Source: Thermogutta terrifontis
GTDB lineage: Bacteria > Planctomycetota > Planctomycetia > Pirellulales > Thermoguttaceae
Reading direction: 5' to 3'
Assembly (NCBI RefSeq): GCF_002277955.1
Contig: NZ_CP018477.1
Coordinates: forward strand, 1,240,001-1,304,000
DNA length: 64,000 nucleotides
Shown: positions 1 to 9,700 of the stretch, in pieces
Position numbering within the stretch: the stretch's first letter is position 1
Layout: the number at the start of each line of letters is the position of its first letter
Program-made: the position numbers and the translations under genes
Notes under the pieces: model-generated
What the model was told of the DNA's origin: nothing
Databases searched by the model: none
The model's input: only the letters and a program-made list of their open reading frames with translations

Positions 1-734
1 CGCTGCCCCAGACGTCGCTCAGTATCGAAGAACAGCGCCTTCTGGACCGGCTGGCCACTGCAGTGCCGGTGCGGTCGCTGCCCGACGGCACGCGCGTTTT
101 CCGCTACCCGGGTGATTTTCCCATGTGGGCAATCATAAAGCCGGCAACTTCGCCGAAGCCAGGGCCGGTGGAGAATCATAAGGACACGCCGCGGGAGGCG
201 CACCACGGGAATTCCACAGCGGGAATTAATTCCGTTTTCACGAGTGGCACAGGTCGTTCGCATGTGTCCCAGCGCGTGATCGGGTGGGCGGTGCTGATGC
301 GGGCGGGTGGAAATCTCTGGTCGCTGTACGTTCTTACTCCAGAACAATCCAAGAAAATTTCGGACACTGCTAAAAGAACGTCTTCCGGAGAAGGCGTTGA
401 GCGGGGACCTTTGAAAGAGCCTCCCTTGGGGGCCCGGTGGGTGGCCCGGTTTGCATTTTCTTCGGAAAACTGGGTGGGAATTTTCGAGGAGACGGTTTCC
501 GGGAATGCAGCCGCCTGGCCCCTGTGGATTGATCAACAGTTATCGCGCGATGGGTGGAAAGCAGTCGGCGGTTGGAACAGCTCCAGCCATGAGAGTTGGA
601 AGAGGTACGTGCGAAGCGGTGATGTTTCGGGAGGGGAACATTTAACGGTACGGCTTCGCACCATCCCTGGGGAAAAGCCTCGTGGAGTGGTGGTTTACCT
701 GCGCCACATTGCTACACCACCGGACGGCGACTGA
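1..734 (+). CDS. Hypothetical protein, 3' end only
   Basis: The reading frame is open from the first bases of the window (first full codon at 3) to the stop at 732-734, so the true start lies upstream. The visible 243 residues resemble no family I recognise. The middle is polar and low in complexity; the C-terminal half (about residues 160-240) looks folded, with several Trp/Gly-rich strands. I see no membrane segment or metal-binding motif. It lies directly upstream of cpaB on the same strand, so it may be an accessory gene of the Tad pilus locus; that is inference from position only. An internal GTG at 63 could also serve as a start, but the uninterrupted upstream frame argues for a longer protein. 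Confidence 0.6.
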   Translation, partial: LPQTSLSIEEQRLLDRLATAVPVRSLPDGTRVFRYPGDFPMWAIIKPATSPKPGPVENHKDTPREAHHGNSTAGINSVFTSGTGRSHVSQRVIGWAVLMRAGGNLWSLYVLTPEQSKKISDTAKRTSSGEGVERGPLKEPPLGARWVARFAFSSENWVGIFEETVSGNAAAWPLWIDQQLSRDGWKAVGGWNSSSHESWKRYVRSGDVSGGEHLTVRLRTIPGEKPRGVVVYLRHIATPPDGD

Positions 735-918
735 ACAGATTTTTTGAGAACTCTCTAGTGAAAGATTCTTTGAAAAGAAAACCGGCGCAACGAACCTTTG
801 TGGCTGGGCGTCATAGCGGGTGGAGCCGACATCAAACGGGGCATTACAATAAAGTGGCAGGGCCGTGTCCATCGTCAGGATTTGTGGTGCGAGGACTCCC
901 GGAGAAAGACGCGCTTCC

Positions 919-1680
919 ATGAAAGGTATCCAAGGACTCATTCTCGGTTTGGGTGTTGGGTTGGCTGCGGCTCTTTTCAACTGGGCGTATATGACCCGGG
1001 CAACGGGTGATATCGAGGCTGTCGCTTTTGTTGGAATTGCCCCCAACAAGGACCTGGATATTGGCCATGTCCTGGCCGAGGAGGACCTGGTACCGGTCGC
1101 GATTCCTCCTCTTCCCGCGCGACGGCTCAAGGATTTTGCTTATCTTTACGCGGACCGGGCAAGTATCATCGGGCTGCGTGTGACACGTCCCGTGCCCGGC
1201 GGGTCGCTTTTGCTTCAGGATGACCTTCGCCCTCCGCCACCCCGTCTTCGGTTCGGCGGTCAGCCCGCCGGGAACACCGAAGAGATTGCGATGTTCATTC
1301 CCATCGATACCCGGACAATTGTGCCGAGTTTGATCGAGCCGGGGGATACGGTGTCTTTCATCGTTTCGGCACCCACCCCTGTTCCTGGTGGGAATCCCCT
1401 TTCCGGTGAAAATCCCACAGCACCGGCGAGCGATGGAGCGGGCGGCCCGCAGGTCATTGGCAAATTCAAAGTGCTGGCAGTGGGTAATCGGCTGACGAGC
1501 GTGGAAGCCCATCGGGCCTATCAACTCCCGCAATCCCAGGAAAACATTTTGACCATCAGTGTTAAGCTCGAAAATGGGCGTCTTGAACCCAAGGCGGAGC
1601 GTCTGTGGAAAATGCTTGAGGCTACGAATTTTCGGCAGGTGGGGGTGATTCTCCATTCACGGGATACTTCCCAGAACTGA
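919..1680 (+). CDS. cpaB: Flp pilus assembly protein CpaB/RcpC
   Basis: This 253-residue protein is CpaB (RcpC), the periplasmic component that works with the secretin in Tad/Flp pilus biogenesis. The N-terminus has one hydrophobic segment (about residues 5-22) acting as signal or anchor. It is followed by a SAF-like domain (about residues 45-110) with the typical pattern of a delayed-activation start and a leading Val/Pro-rich strand. A second domain (about 120-240) contains the 'DTVSFIV' strand typical of the family. I chose ATG 919 over the upstream in-frame GTG at 865 because it places the hydrophobic segment at the N-terminus and has a GGAGAA site upstream. The next gene is the FHA-CpaF ATPase, 33 bases downstream. 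The secretin, TadZ and pilin genes are not in the window and may lie to the left. Confidence 0.85.
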   Translation: MKGIQGLILGLGVGLAAALFNWAYMTRATGDIEAVAFVGIAPNKDLDIGHVLAEEDLVPVAIPPLPARRLKDFAYLYADRASIIGLRVTRPVPGGSLLLQDDLRPPPPRLRFGGQPAGNTEEIAMFIPIDTRTIVPSLIEPGDTVSFIVSAPTPVPGGNPLSGENPTAPASDGAGGPQVIGKFKVLAVGNRLTSVEAHRAYQLPQSQENILTISVKLENGRLEPKAERLWKMLEATNFRQVGVILHSRDTSQN

Positions 1681-1713
1681 ACGTTCGCTGAGGAAAATCA
1701 CAGTGGGGGACAC

Positions 1714-3681
1714 ATGAAGATCTGGTACAACCGCATCAATGAAAGCCGACGGACCATGATCGAGGTCGATGCCACGGAAGTGTGGATCGGCCGGGACAGC
1801 TCCAACACGGTGGTGCTTCCCAGTCCCCTGGTGTCGCGACGGCATGCGGTGGTGCGGCTGCTGGAGGATGGGCGTTTGCAGTTGGAAAACCTCGGGCTCA
1901 ACAGTTGCCTGGTGGGGGAGGAGGAGGTCCTGGGTGGGCAAACGGTCGTTTTCACGCCAGGGACGAAGGTGCGGATCTGGCCTTTCACCCTGACCTTTGA
2001 AGCCGAAAAGGCCGTTACCGTCTCGCGGCAGGAACTGGAGGCCCACCTCCGGTCGCTGATTGCCGATCTGGAATTGCGGATTCACCGCAAGCTGCTGGAA
2101 CGGCTCGACCTTTACGAATTTGAAAACCGTCGGACGAATGATCCTCAGAGCATCCTCCTCCTGGAGAACAACATTGAGGATATTTGTCGTGATCTGCGGG
2201 TGTTTGAGCCAGAGAATGAGCCGGTTCTGGAAGAAATCACGGGGCTCGTGCTCCGTGATTACCTGGTCAATAGTTTGATCATGGAGTCGGGGAGCCAGTC
2301 GTTTTATGAAATGACGGGATTGAGTGCCAACGAGTTTGATATTCCCGCCACACTGGTGCCCGAGCGGGAAGCGGAACTCGCGGGGATTCTCAATTTCATC
2401 CGAGAACGGCTCCGGCTTTCGGAATGTCGGGACACCACCGAGCAGGTCCAGCGGATTGAGGAGCATTTCAGTGAAGCGTTCCAGCTTGTCCGTCCCCACC
2501 TTCACAGCGAGTTGCGGAAATACCTGATTCTGCGAACCCTCAAGAAGGATTTGAAGGACACGATCTTCGGATTTGGGCCGCTGCAGGATCTTCTCCGAGC
2601 GGATTCCATCACGGAAATCATGGTGGTGGGTAAGGATCAGATCTACGTGGAACGCAACGGGGTCATTGAAAAGTCGGGACGGCGTTTCATCTCGGACAAG
2701 GTCACGGAAGCGATCATCGAGCGAATCGTGGCCCAGGTGGGACGGCGGATCGACAAGAGTCAGCCGCTTGTCGATGCTCGCCTGCCCGACGGTTCCCGCG
2801 TCAATGCCATCATCCCGCCGCTCGCTGTGAAAGGCCCGTGCCTGACGATCCGGAAATTCCCGTTGCAGCGGATGACGATGGACGACCTCATTGAGCTGGG
2901 GTCGATCACCAAAGCTGCTGCGACGTTTCTCCGGGCGGCGGTCATCGATCGAAAGAACATCCTTGTCAGCGGGGGCACAGGGGCAGGAAAAACCACGCTG
3001 CTCAACGTCCTGAGCAGCTTCATCCCGTTCAAAGAACGGATCATCACCATCGAGGATACTGTTGAACTTCGCCTCCATCAGGAGCATGTCGTCACACTCG
3101 AAGCTAAGCCGCCCAACGTGGAAGGGCAGGGAGCCTACACCATCCGCGACCTGGTCCGGAACGCACTCCGGATGCGGCCAGACCGGATCATCGTGGGTGA
3201 ATGCCGTGGGCCGGAAGCCCTGGACATGATTCAGGCAATGAATACCGGCCACGATGGGTCACTGACGACGCTCCACGCTAACACCGCGCGAGAGGTTATC
3301 GAACGGCTGGAGGTGCTCATCCTCATGGCGGCCGATTTGCCGATTTACTCCATTCACCGGCAAATTGCCTCGGCGATCGATCTGATCGTCCACATCTCGC
3401 GGCTGCCGGGCGGAAGGAGGGTGATCACGGAAATCACCGAGGTCGTGGGCGTCGATCCCGAAACGAAAAACGTGATCATGCACGACATCTTCAACTTCCG
3501 GAATGGCCAGTCCCTGGAGCCGACCGGCTATCTTCCCACCTTCATCGACTCACTGGTGGAAAAGGACCTGCTGGACCTCAACTTTCTTTATGGGGAAGGC
3601 TATCAATCCGTGCAGGCTGCTCCCGGGGGTACGGGCCCTCAGCACGAAGCCGTCGGGGAGGACCGGAGGGTTCGGGTATGA
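1714..3681 (+). CDS. cpaF: FHA-domain CpaF/TadA pilus assembly ATPase
   Basis: A 655-residue fusion. Residues about 1-95 form an FHA domain with the GR (26-27) and SRRH (41-44) motifs that bind phosphothreonine. Residues about 200-600 are a CpaF/TadA secretion ATPase, with Walker A GGTGAGKTT at 420-428 (Lys 426), an Asp box near VGECRGPEALDM and a His box near LTTLHANT. The family powers assembly of Flp/Tad pili from the cytoplasmic face of the inner membrane. Ordinary CpaF proteins are about 450-500 residues; the extra length here is the FHA domain and a helical linker. The start ATG 1714 follows a GGGGGA site. The stop overlaps the tadB start by four bases (ATGA), so the two are translationally coupled. 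An FHA module implies control by a Ser/Thr kinase, and one lies 3 kb downstream. Confidence 0.93.
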   Translation: MKIWYNRINESRRTMIEVDATEVWIGRDSSNTVVLPSPLVSRRHAVVRLLEDGRLQLENLGLNSCLVGEEEVLGGQTVVFTPGTKVRIWPFTLTFEAEKAVTVSRQELEAHLRSLIADLELRIHRKLLERLDLYEFENRRTNDPQSILLLENNIEDICRDLRVFEPENEPVLEEITGLVLRDYLVNSLIMESGSQSFYEMTGLSANEFDIPATLVPEREAELAGILNFIRERLRLSECRDTTEQVQRIEEHFSEAFQLVRPHLHSELRKYLILRTLKKDLKDTIFGFGPLQDLLRADSITEIMVVGKDQIYVERNGVIEKSGRRFISDKVTEAIIERIVAQVGRRIDKSQPLVDARLPDGSRVNAIIPPLAVKGPCLTIRKFPLQRMTMDDLIELGSITKAAATFLRAAVIDRKNILVSGGTGAGKTTLLNVLSSFIPFKERIITIEDTVELRLHQEHVVTLEAKPPNVEGQGAYTIRDLVRNALRMRPDRIIVGECRGPEALDMIQAMNTGHDGSLTTLHANTAREVIERLEVLILMAADLPIYSIHRQIASAIDLIVHISRLPGGRRVITEITEVVGVDPETKNVIMHDIFNFRNGQSLEPTGYLPTFIDSLVEKDLLDLNFLYGEGYQSVQAAPGGTGPQHEAVGEDRRVRV

Positions 3682-4532
3682 CGGGAAACCAGGATTTACT
3701 CCTGCTGGGCTGTCTGTGCTCGGGAATCGCGGCTGCGATCCTGGTGTACAGCGGTCGTGATTGGCTTGCCCAGGCATTCGCCTGGATGGAAGCCGACGTC
3801 ACCGACAAGCTGCGGCGTTTGCGAGTGAGGACCACACGGGTAAGGTTCTGGCTGGTTCTCTGGCTGGTCGGCATCGCCGTAGCTTTTTTTGGCTTCTGGC
3901 TGCTGGTGGACAGCCTCATCTTCGCGATTTTGGCGGCTGTGTTGCTCCTGGCAGCGCCGTGGTACCTTCTGCGACGGATGGCCGAGTTCTATCGGCGAAA
4001 AATCGAGGATCAACTCGCTGATGCGATGGTGACCCTTGCCAACGCGGTGAGAGCCGGTTTGTCACTGGCCCAGTCGCTGGAGATTCTGGCGGCCCAGTGC
4101 CCCCGGCCTATCAACGCGGAATTTCGCCAGATTGTGGCGGAATACAACCTCGGCAAGCCCCTCGATCGGACACTCATCGAGGCCAAACAGCGACTCAAAA
4201 GCGAAAATTTCGCGCTGTTTGCGGCGGCCTTGCTGGCCAGCCACGAACACGGTGGGCGACTGAACGAAACGGTGGAACGAATCGCGGGGTCCGTCCTGGA
4301 GCTTCAGCGGCTGGAGCGTAAAGTCCTTTCAGAAACGGCCCAGGCCCGCAAATCGGCGGTGTACATGGCCATTGCCCCGGTGATCTTTCTCATTGGCTTT
4401 TACATCATGGATCCCGCCAACACGATGCTTTTGTTCACACAGCCGTTGGGACACCTCCTGTTGGGGATGGCCGTCATGTTGGATGTGATCGCCTATCTCT
4501 GGGCCCGCGCTTTATTAAGACCTGACATCTAA
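3678..4532 (+). CDS. tadB: Tad pilus inner-membrane protein TadB
   Basis: A 284-residue type II secretion F (T2SF) domain membrane protein matching TadB, the platform on which the CpaF ATPase acts. Two hydrophobic helices are visible near residues 55-95, then a cytoplasmic T2SF domain (about 105-245) with the family feature 'DALVTLANAVRAGLSL'-like helix and an HGGRLNETVERIA stretch. Two more membrane segments occur at about 230-280. The start overlaps the cpaF stop by four bases. About 90 bases separate it from tadC, with a purine-rich stretch but no clear terminator, so cpaB-cpaF-tadB-tadC probably form one operon. Confidence 0.88.
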   Translation: MTGNQDLLLLGCLCSGIAAAILVYSGRDWLAQAFAWMEADVTDKLRRLRVRTTRVRFWLVLWLVGIAVAFFGFWLLVDSLIFAILAAVLLLAAPWYLLRRMAEFYRRKIEDQLADAMVTLANAVRAGLSLAQSLEILAAQCPRPINAEFRQIVAEYNLGKPLDRTLIEAKQRLKSENFALFAAALLASHEHGGRLNETVERIAGSVLELQRLERKVLSETAQARKSAVYMAIAPVIFLIGFYIMDPANTMLLFTQPLGHLLLGMAVMLDVIAYLWARALLRPDI

Positions 4533-4621
4533 TACCGAAAAACCGAAAACGGGTGCGCACGCCGTGAGCGTCAGCAAAAAGAATCGCAAACCACCCCATC
4601 CTGAAAAGGGATGAGTTGCCT

Positions 4622-5557
4622 ATGGAGACCTGGCAAGCTGGACAGCAACATGCATTTCTGCTGGTTGTTTCCTCGGCGCTGTGGGCAGCAGCCGGCTTTT
4701 TTGTGACCCAGTGGCTGTGGCAGATCGTTCATACGGAAGATCTACCCCAGGGTGCCGAGTGGCGCTATGACGTGAGTCGAATCAATGAACTGCGTCGGGC
4801 GGACCGCTTTTTCCGGCTGTTTCAGCCGCTTATTCAACTTTTAGCGCGATTCAATCGGGCGGCGTTTCGCGATGCACTTCCCGAGATCCAGCGGCACATT
4901 CACTGTGCTGGGTTGCCACGATTCTGGCTGGCGGAGGAATACCTGGCGAAGCTCGAACTCATCGCGGTGATGCTTTTCCCGCTGTATACCTATGTCGCGG
5001 TGCGGGCAGTGGGAGCCGCGGGAGTTCTCCTCGCTGTGATTTTCTCGGGGCTCACTGTATGGCTGTTGCGATTGCGGCTGGCTGACCGGGCAGCCCGACG
5101 GCTGCAGGCCATTAAACGTCGGCTCCCGTTTCTTCTGGACTTGCTGACCCTTTTGATGGAAGCGGGCTCCACGTTTCTTAACGCCCTGGCGCAGGCTGTG
5201 GAAGAGTATCGCGGGCATCCCATTGCCGAGGAATTTGGCCGGGTTCTCGCCGACATCCGAATGGGAAAAACACGGTATGAGGCCTTCCACGCCATGCGAG
5301 AACGCTTGGCCGATGACGAAATCACAAGCATCATCGGCTCCATCTTGCAGGGAGAAACCCTGGGAACACCGTTGGCCTCCATCTTCCGCACCCAGGCCGA
5401 CGTGCTCCGCATCAAGCGATCCCAGCGAGCCGAGATGATCGCCGGAGAGGCGGGGGTCAACATGCTTTTGCCGGGAATCCTGGTCATGGCGGCAGCCGTG
5501 CTCATCCTGGTGGGGCCGTTTCTCATGAACTATCTTTACTTCGGTTTGTCGCTGTGA
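4622..5557 (+). CDS. tadC: Tad pilus inner-membrane protein TadC
   Basis: A 311-residue T2SF-domain protein, the usual partner of TadB in the inner-membrane platform of Tad pili. Hydrophobic helices lie near residues 12-32, about 115-150, and at the C-terminus (about 275-308). The T2SF domain (about 155-290) has the RLPFLLDLLTLLMEAGSTF helix and 'GETLGTPLASIFRTQAD', characteristic of the family. I chose ATG 4622, placed 11 bases after an AAAAGGG site; a TTG at 4616 (5-base spacing) is a possible alternative adding two residues. It is the last clearly pilus-specific gene of the cluster. Confidence 0.87.
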   Translation: METWQAGQQHAFLLVVSSALWAAAGFFVTQWLWQIVHTEDLPQGAEWRYDVSRINELRRADRFFRLFQPLIQLLARFNRAAFRDALPEIQRHIHCAGLPRFWLAEEYLAKLELIAVMLFPLYTYVAVRAVGAAGVLLAVIFSGLTVWLLRLRLADRAARRLQAIKRRLPFLLDLLTLLMEAGSTFLNALAQAVEEYRGHPIAEEFGRVLADIRMGKTRYEAFHAMRERLADDEITSIIGSILQGETLGTPLASIFRTQADVLRIKRSQRAEMIAGEAGVNMLLPGILVMAAAVLILVGPFLMNYLYFGLSL

Positions 5558-5671
5558 GGCAAAGAAGTTTTCAGAAAGCATGCACTTTAAAGAGCCAGAA
5601 GTGAATACCTGGCGGAAGAATCCCGGTCGAACAACCTGAAAGTCTGGGTTGGCAGAGAACGGATTGGTGGC

Positions 5672-6628
5672 ATGCCCGTTAAGATTCAATGTCCATTGTG
5701 CGGCACGGAAATGACCGTGAGCGACGCAGCGATGCAGAGCAAGGTGGCCTGCCCCTGGTGCCGCCATCGCTTCCGCCCGGAGTCCGTTCTCGCACAGCAG
5801 CCGGAATCAAAAGCCAGTCCGGCGGAACCACCGGTGGCAAGTCCCCCCGTTGCTTCGGCCGCTTCCGACGTGGCGAGAGATGAGGCGAAAAAAGAAAGCA
5901 AAAAAGTCCCGGAAATCTCCCCAGCCAAAGCGGAGCGTCCAGGAGTGAAAGACACGGGGACGCCACCCGCAACTCATGAAAGACCGGGCCTCGAACAGGC
6001 CCGGCGGGAGGTGGCGCCCGAAAAGAACAGGCCACGCGGCGATGGCGCCGGGGCGGCTCGGGTTGAAAAAGCGGCTAAAGTCGATACGCCCGTCGGAACG
6101 GGGAAGGTCGCCACTGCCGCTGCAGGAAAAAAGGTGGCTCGACTGATCCTCACCCAGACAGCGGAGCCCGCGTGGAAACTGGCTCCAGACGGAAGTCTGC
6201 CCAGTCTGCACCTGGAAGAAGATTCCTCCGACGAGAAGAAACGCGAGGTCAAGCGGTCCAGCAATCCTGTTCTCCTTGCGGTTGTGTTGGCTGCCAGTCT
6301 TTTGACCTCGTTAGCGCTCCTTTTTGTGGAACCTGTTCCGACCACCCGGAGTAATCTGGAAGAGCTTGAACGCGCAAGGGAAGAACTGGCCGCTGAGTAC
6401 TATTCCAATCTCAATCCGAACACCCCGTTGGCCGAGTATCAGAGACTGCTCCGCGAGGCTCACTGGGCCCACAGCCGCGGTGATCATCAGCGAGAGCGGC
6501 AACTCTACCGCCAGGTTCTCCTCTTGCTCTACGCAGAAAAAGGTCGAAACTCTTATACTGGATTGACGGGAAGTCGCTCGCGGGATGAGCGGCTGGAGGA
6601 GCTTTTGCGAATCCTCCTCAAAGAATAA
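5672..6628 (+). CDS. Zinc-ribbon single-pass membrane protein
   Basis: A 318-residue protein of unknown function. The N-terminus is an MJ0042-like zinc ribbon with Cys 7, 10, 27 and 30. A long Ala/Lys/Glu/Pro-rich, probably disordered linker (about 40-190) follows, then one transmembrane helix (about 198-218) and a helical C-terminal domain (about 225-315) resembling a short TPR-like pair. The predicted layout is a cytoplasmic ribbon and an external helical tail, though this orientation is inference. It lies between tadC and the large kinase gene on the same strand with gaps of about 100 bases each side, so co-expression with the pilus genes is plausible. A ribbon of the same Cys spacing occurs on the ExbD protein at 34667-35287. 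Confidence 0.75.
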   Translation: MPVKIQCPLCGTEMTVSDAAMQSKVACPWCRHRFRPESVLAQQPESKASPAEPPVASPPVASAASDVARDEAKKESKKVPEISPAKAERPGVKDTGTPPATHERPGLEQARREVAPEKNRPRGDGAGAARVEKAAKVDTPVGTGKVATAAAGKKVARLILTQTAEPAWKLAPDGSLPSLHLEEDSSDEKKREVKRSSNPVLLAVVLAASLLTSLALLFVEPVPTTRSNLEELERAREELAAEYYSNLNPNTPLAEYQRLLREAHWAHSRGDHQRERQLYRQVLLLLYAEKGRNSYTGLTGSRSRDERLEELLRILLKE

Positions 6629-6712
6629 TCTTTCAACATGCACAGGATTTGAGAAGATAGGTCGGAAACAAACACGCAGGCCACGCCGTCGCGGTTCGGT
6701 GTGAGGTTGGGA

Positions 6713-9700
6713 ATGGGCCAAGCATCCCGTTATGATATTGTGGGCACGATCGCTACCGGGGACTTTGCCACGGTCTATCGGGGTCGAGACCGCGAACTGG
6801 GCCGCGATGTGGCAATTAAGGAGATCCATCCTCATTTTCGACGGGATCCCAAGCAACTCGAGCGCTACTGGAAGGAAGCGCAGCTTCTAGCCACCCTCCA
6901 GCATCCCAACATCATCACCATCTACGATGTGGTGCGGCCCCGCGGGTGGCTGATTCTGGAGTTGATGCGAGGCAGCCTGCAGGCCAGTGCGCAAAAGGGG
7001 CCGATCGACCTGGATTTCCTCCGCGAAATTCTCATCGATTCTCTTCAGGCCCTGGATTTCCTCCACACCAACGGCATCATTCACGGCGATATTAAACCGA
7101 GTAATCTGCTGTTGGATTCCCGTGGACGGGTAAAGCTGGGAGACTTTGGTCTGGCACGCAGGGCCACGGATGAGCATGGAAGTCTTTTGAAGGGCACCAC
7201 CAAGTACATGGCCCCAGAGCTCATCAGCGCGCAGTTTGGCCCCGTCGGACCCGCCAGCGATTTGTATTCCCTGGGGTTTACGGCCTACGAACTGATGTGT
7301 GGCCCGGATTTCGAGTTGCTCTTCCCGACGCTCAGCACATTTGGTCGGGATCGCCAGATCGCGTGGATGATGTGGCATGCGTCACCCGATCAAAAGTTGC
7401 CCCCCATCCATCGCGTCCTGGAGGGTGTGCCCGAGGACCTAGCCCAGGTGGTGGACCGTCTGGTCGTTAAGGATCAGCAGCAGCGCTTGGGTTCTGCTCG
7501 GGAGGCCCTTGCGCTCTTAAAAGCGCCGCAGGTGAGTGTGCCCGCAAGCATCTCGGGGGAGCGAGCGGAGCCCAGCGAAGAAGAGCTCAAGCAGCAGCGG
7601 CAAAAAAGGCTGATGCGGATCATAGCGGGTGTGGCCGTTGCGTGCTCACTTCTGGTGTCGATTCTCATGCTTCTTCCCGAACGGTCTCCACCTCCGGCGC
7701 CGCCCCCGGCGGTGGCCCCGGTCCAGGGACGCCTGGAGGCCGTTCTTTTGGATGCTCGGCGGTTGATCATCGACCACGATGGTCAGGGCAAAGAAGAGCG
7801 TGAAATCCGTTCATGGGATGAAGTCATCATCAATGACAAAAAGTCGTTGTTGCGCGACCTTCAACCGGGCGATCTCATCACGATTACAGTCTACCGAGAT
7901 GAACAGGGCCGTCAGGTTCAGCGAATCGAGGCCATTCGCCCAGAGCGGCTGATCGGCCAGATAGAGGCCGTCTCTCCCGAGCAGGGGACGATCACCGTCG
8001 CCAGGGAACCGGAGGGGGAAAAAGTGGTTCTACGCGTGCCACGGGGAACCCCTGTGACGCTGAACGGCCAGCCCACTTTTCAGGGACAAAAGCTGGAGTA
8101 CACGCAGCTCAGAAGTGGGGATCGGGTGGAATTGTATTATCAGCGCGAAGGGCCTGAGTTCGTTGTGAGGGAGGTGGCCGCCTTTCGGGTTGTCCAGATG
8201 AAAGGAATCGTGCGGGAAGTGGACGTCAAAAACGCCCGCTTAACTGTGGAATCGGACGCGGCGGGACAGGTGGTCACACTCCCCTGGTCGGAGAACTGTG
8301 TGGTTACGCTCAATGGTCAGGCCAATGTGGGGGGGCAGATTCTGCGGCCTGCTGACCTCCGGGTGAATGACCAGGTTGAAATTGAGCACGACACCCGCAT
8401 CCGGCGGGTGGACGCCTATCGAGTTCTCGGCGTGGCTGGGGTAATCGAACGCGTTCATTTCGATGCGGGATCGATTGACGTGATCCTGAGTCAGGATCAG
8501 AAGTCCATGCAGTTCCTGGTGCCCCCGACTTGTGAAATCACGCTGGCCGGCGAACCCGCCCAGCTTGCGGATTTGCGGGCCGGCGACAAAGTGGACATCC
8601 AGCATGACACGCCCGATGGTCGCATCGCGCGGGCTCTTAAAATCACGGTCGTGCGGCCCGAGGATCGCAGGCGGTTTGCGCTTCTGGTGGCTGTCGGTGA
8701 GTTCGATGATGAATCGCTGCCCGACGTACCTGTTTTGTCCACGGGCATCCAGAAGTTTGCCGACGTGCTCATTCGACGAGGGGCTTTCCCACGCAACCAG
8801 ACCCTGGTGCTGAGCAACCCCAGTCGGGTGCGATGGGAGCAGGCCCTAACGGCTTTTTTAAAGGATGTGCCCTCGGAGGGTGAGGTGGTCGTGTGCTATT
8901 CGGGCATAGCGATCCGAGATGCGAGCAAACGTGTGTATTTGCTCTGTCGCGACAGCAGCGTCAATCGGCTGGCGGAAACAGCGCTTCCGATTCAAACACT
9001 CGCCGATGCTCTGGAAAAATGCTCGGCTTCCAAAAAGCTGTTGATCCTGGATGTTTCTCCCGCGGGAGTTCAGATCTCTGGTGATGTGGTGTCTGCGGAG
9101 GAGGCGCTTCAGGCTGTTCAGGGGCCGCCCGGTCGAGCGGCATTCCGCACCGTCACGGCGGTTGCCGCAACTGCTTCCGGTCAGGGGGTTGTCACCAACC
9201 AGGAAGGGTCGGCCACGGTGGCGGCGCTTATGGAAGCCTATCGAGGAGCAGCCGACGAAAATCGGGATGGGCACATCGACGCAGGCGAACTTTACGCCTT
9301 TCTCACGCGCCAGTTACCTCAGATTGCCGGGACGTCGCAGTCGCCGCGGCTGCTTTTGCCGGATAATCGTCCTTCCCGTCTGACAGAAGAGGCCAAGAAT
9401 GCCCTGCGGAGCCTCGGCGCGATGCTCCTGCAGGACAATCTGGATGCGAGAGTGGTGAATGACACTTATCGCACGGCCCTGAAACTGGCAGGCAAGGAGC
9501 CGGAACCTGCCCTTTTGTACGGGCTGTTGCAGATCAAAATGGCGCAATTCAGCGAAGCGGAGCGGGTATTCGAACCGCTGAAACTGGAACGTCCCGAAGA
9601 ATTGGTGAGTTATCTGGCTCTCGCGTGGACGAAACTCTTCCGCCGCGACTACAACGGCGGGGTGGGAGAAATGCTGGCGCTTGCTTCGCACTGGGAAAGT

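Noticed and set aside
1657-3252. Long open frame antisense to cpaF (531 codons)
   Set aside because: Shadow of a high-GC gene: the plus strand encodes a clear FHA-CpaF ATPase with Walker motifs; the antisense translation has no family features.
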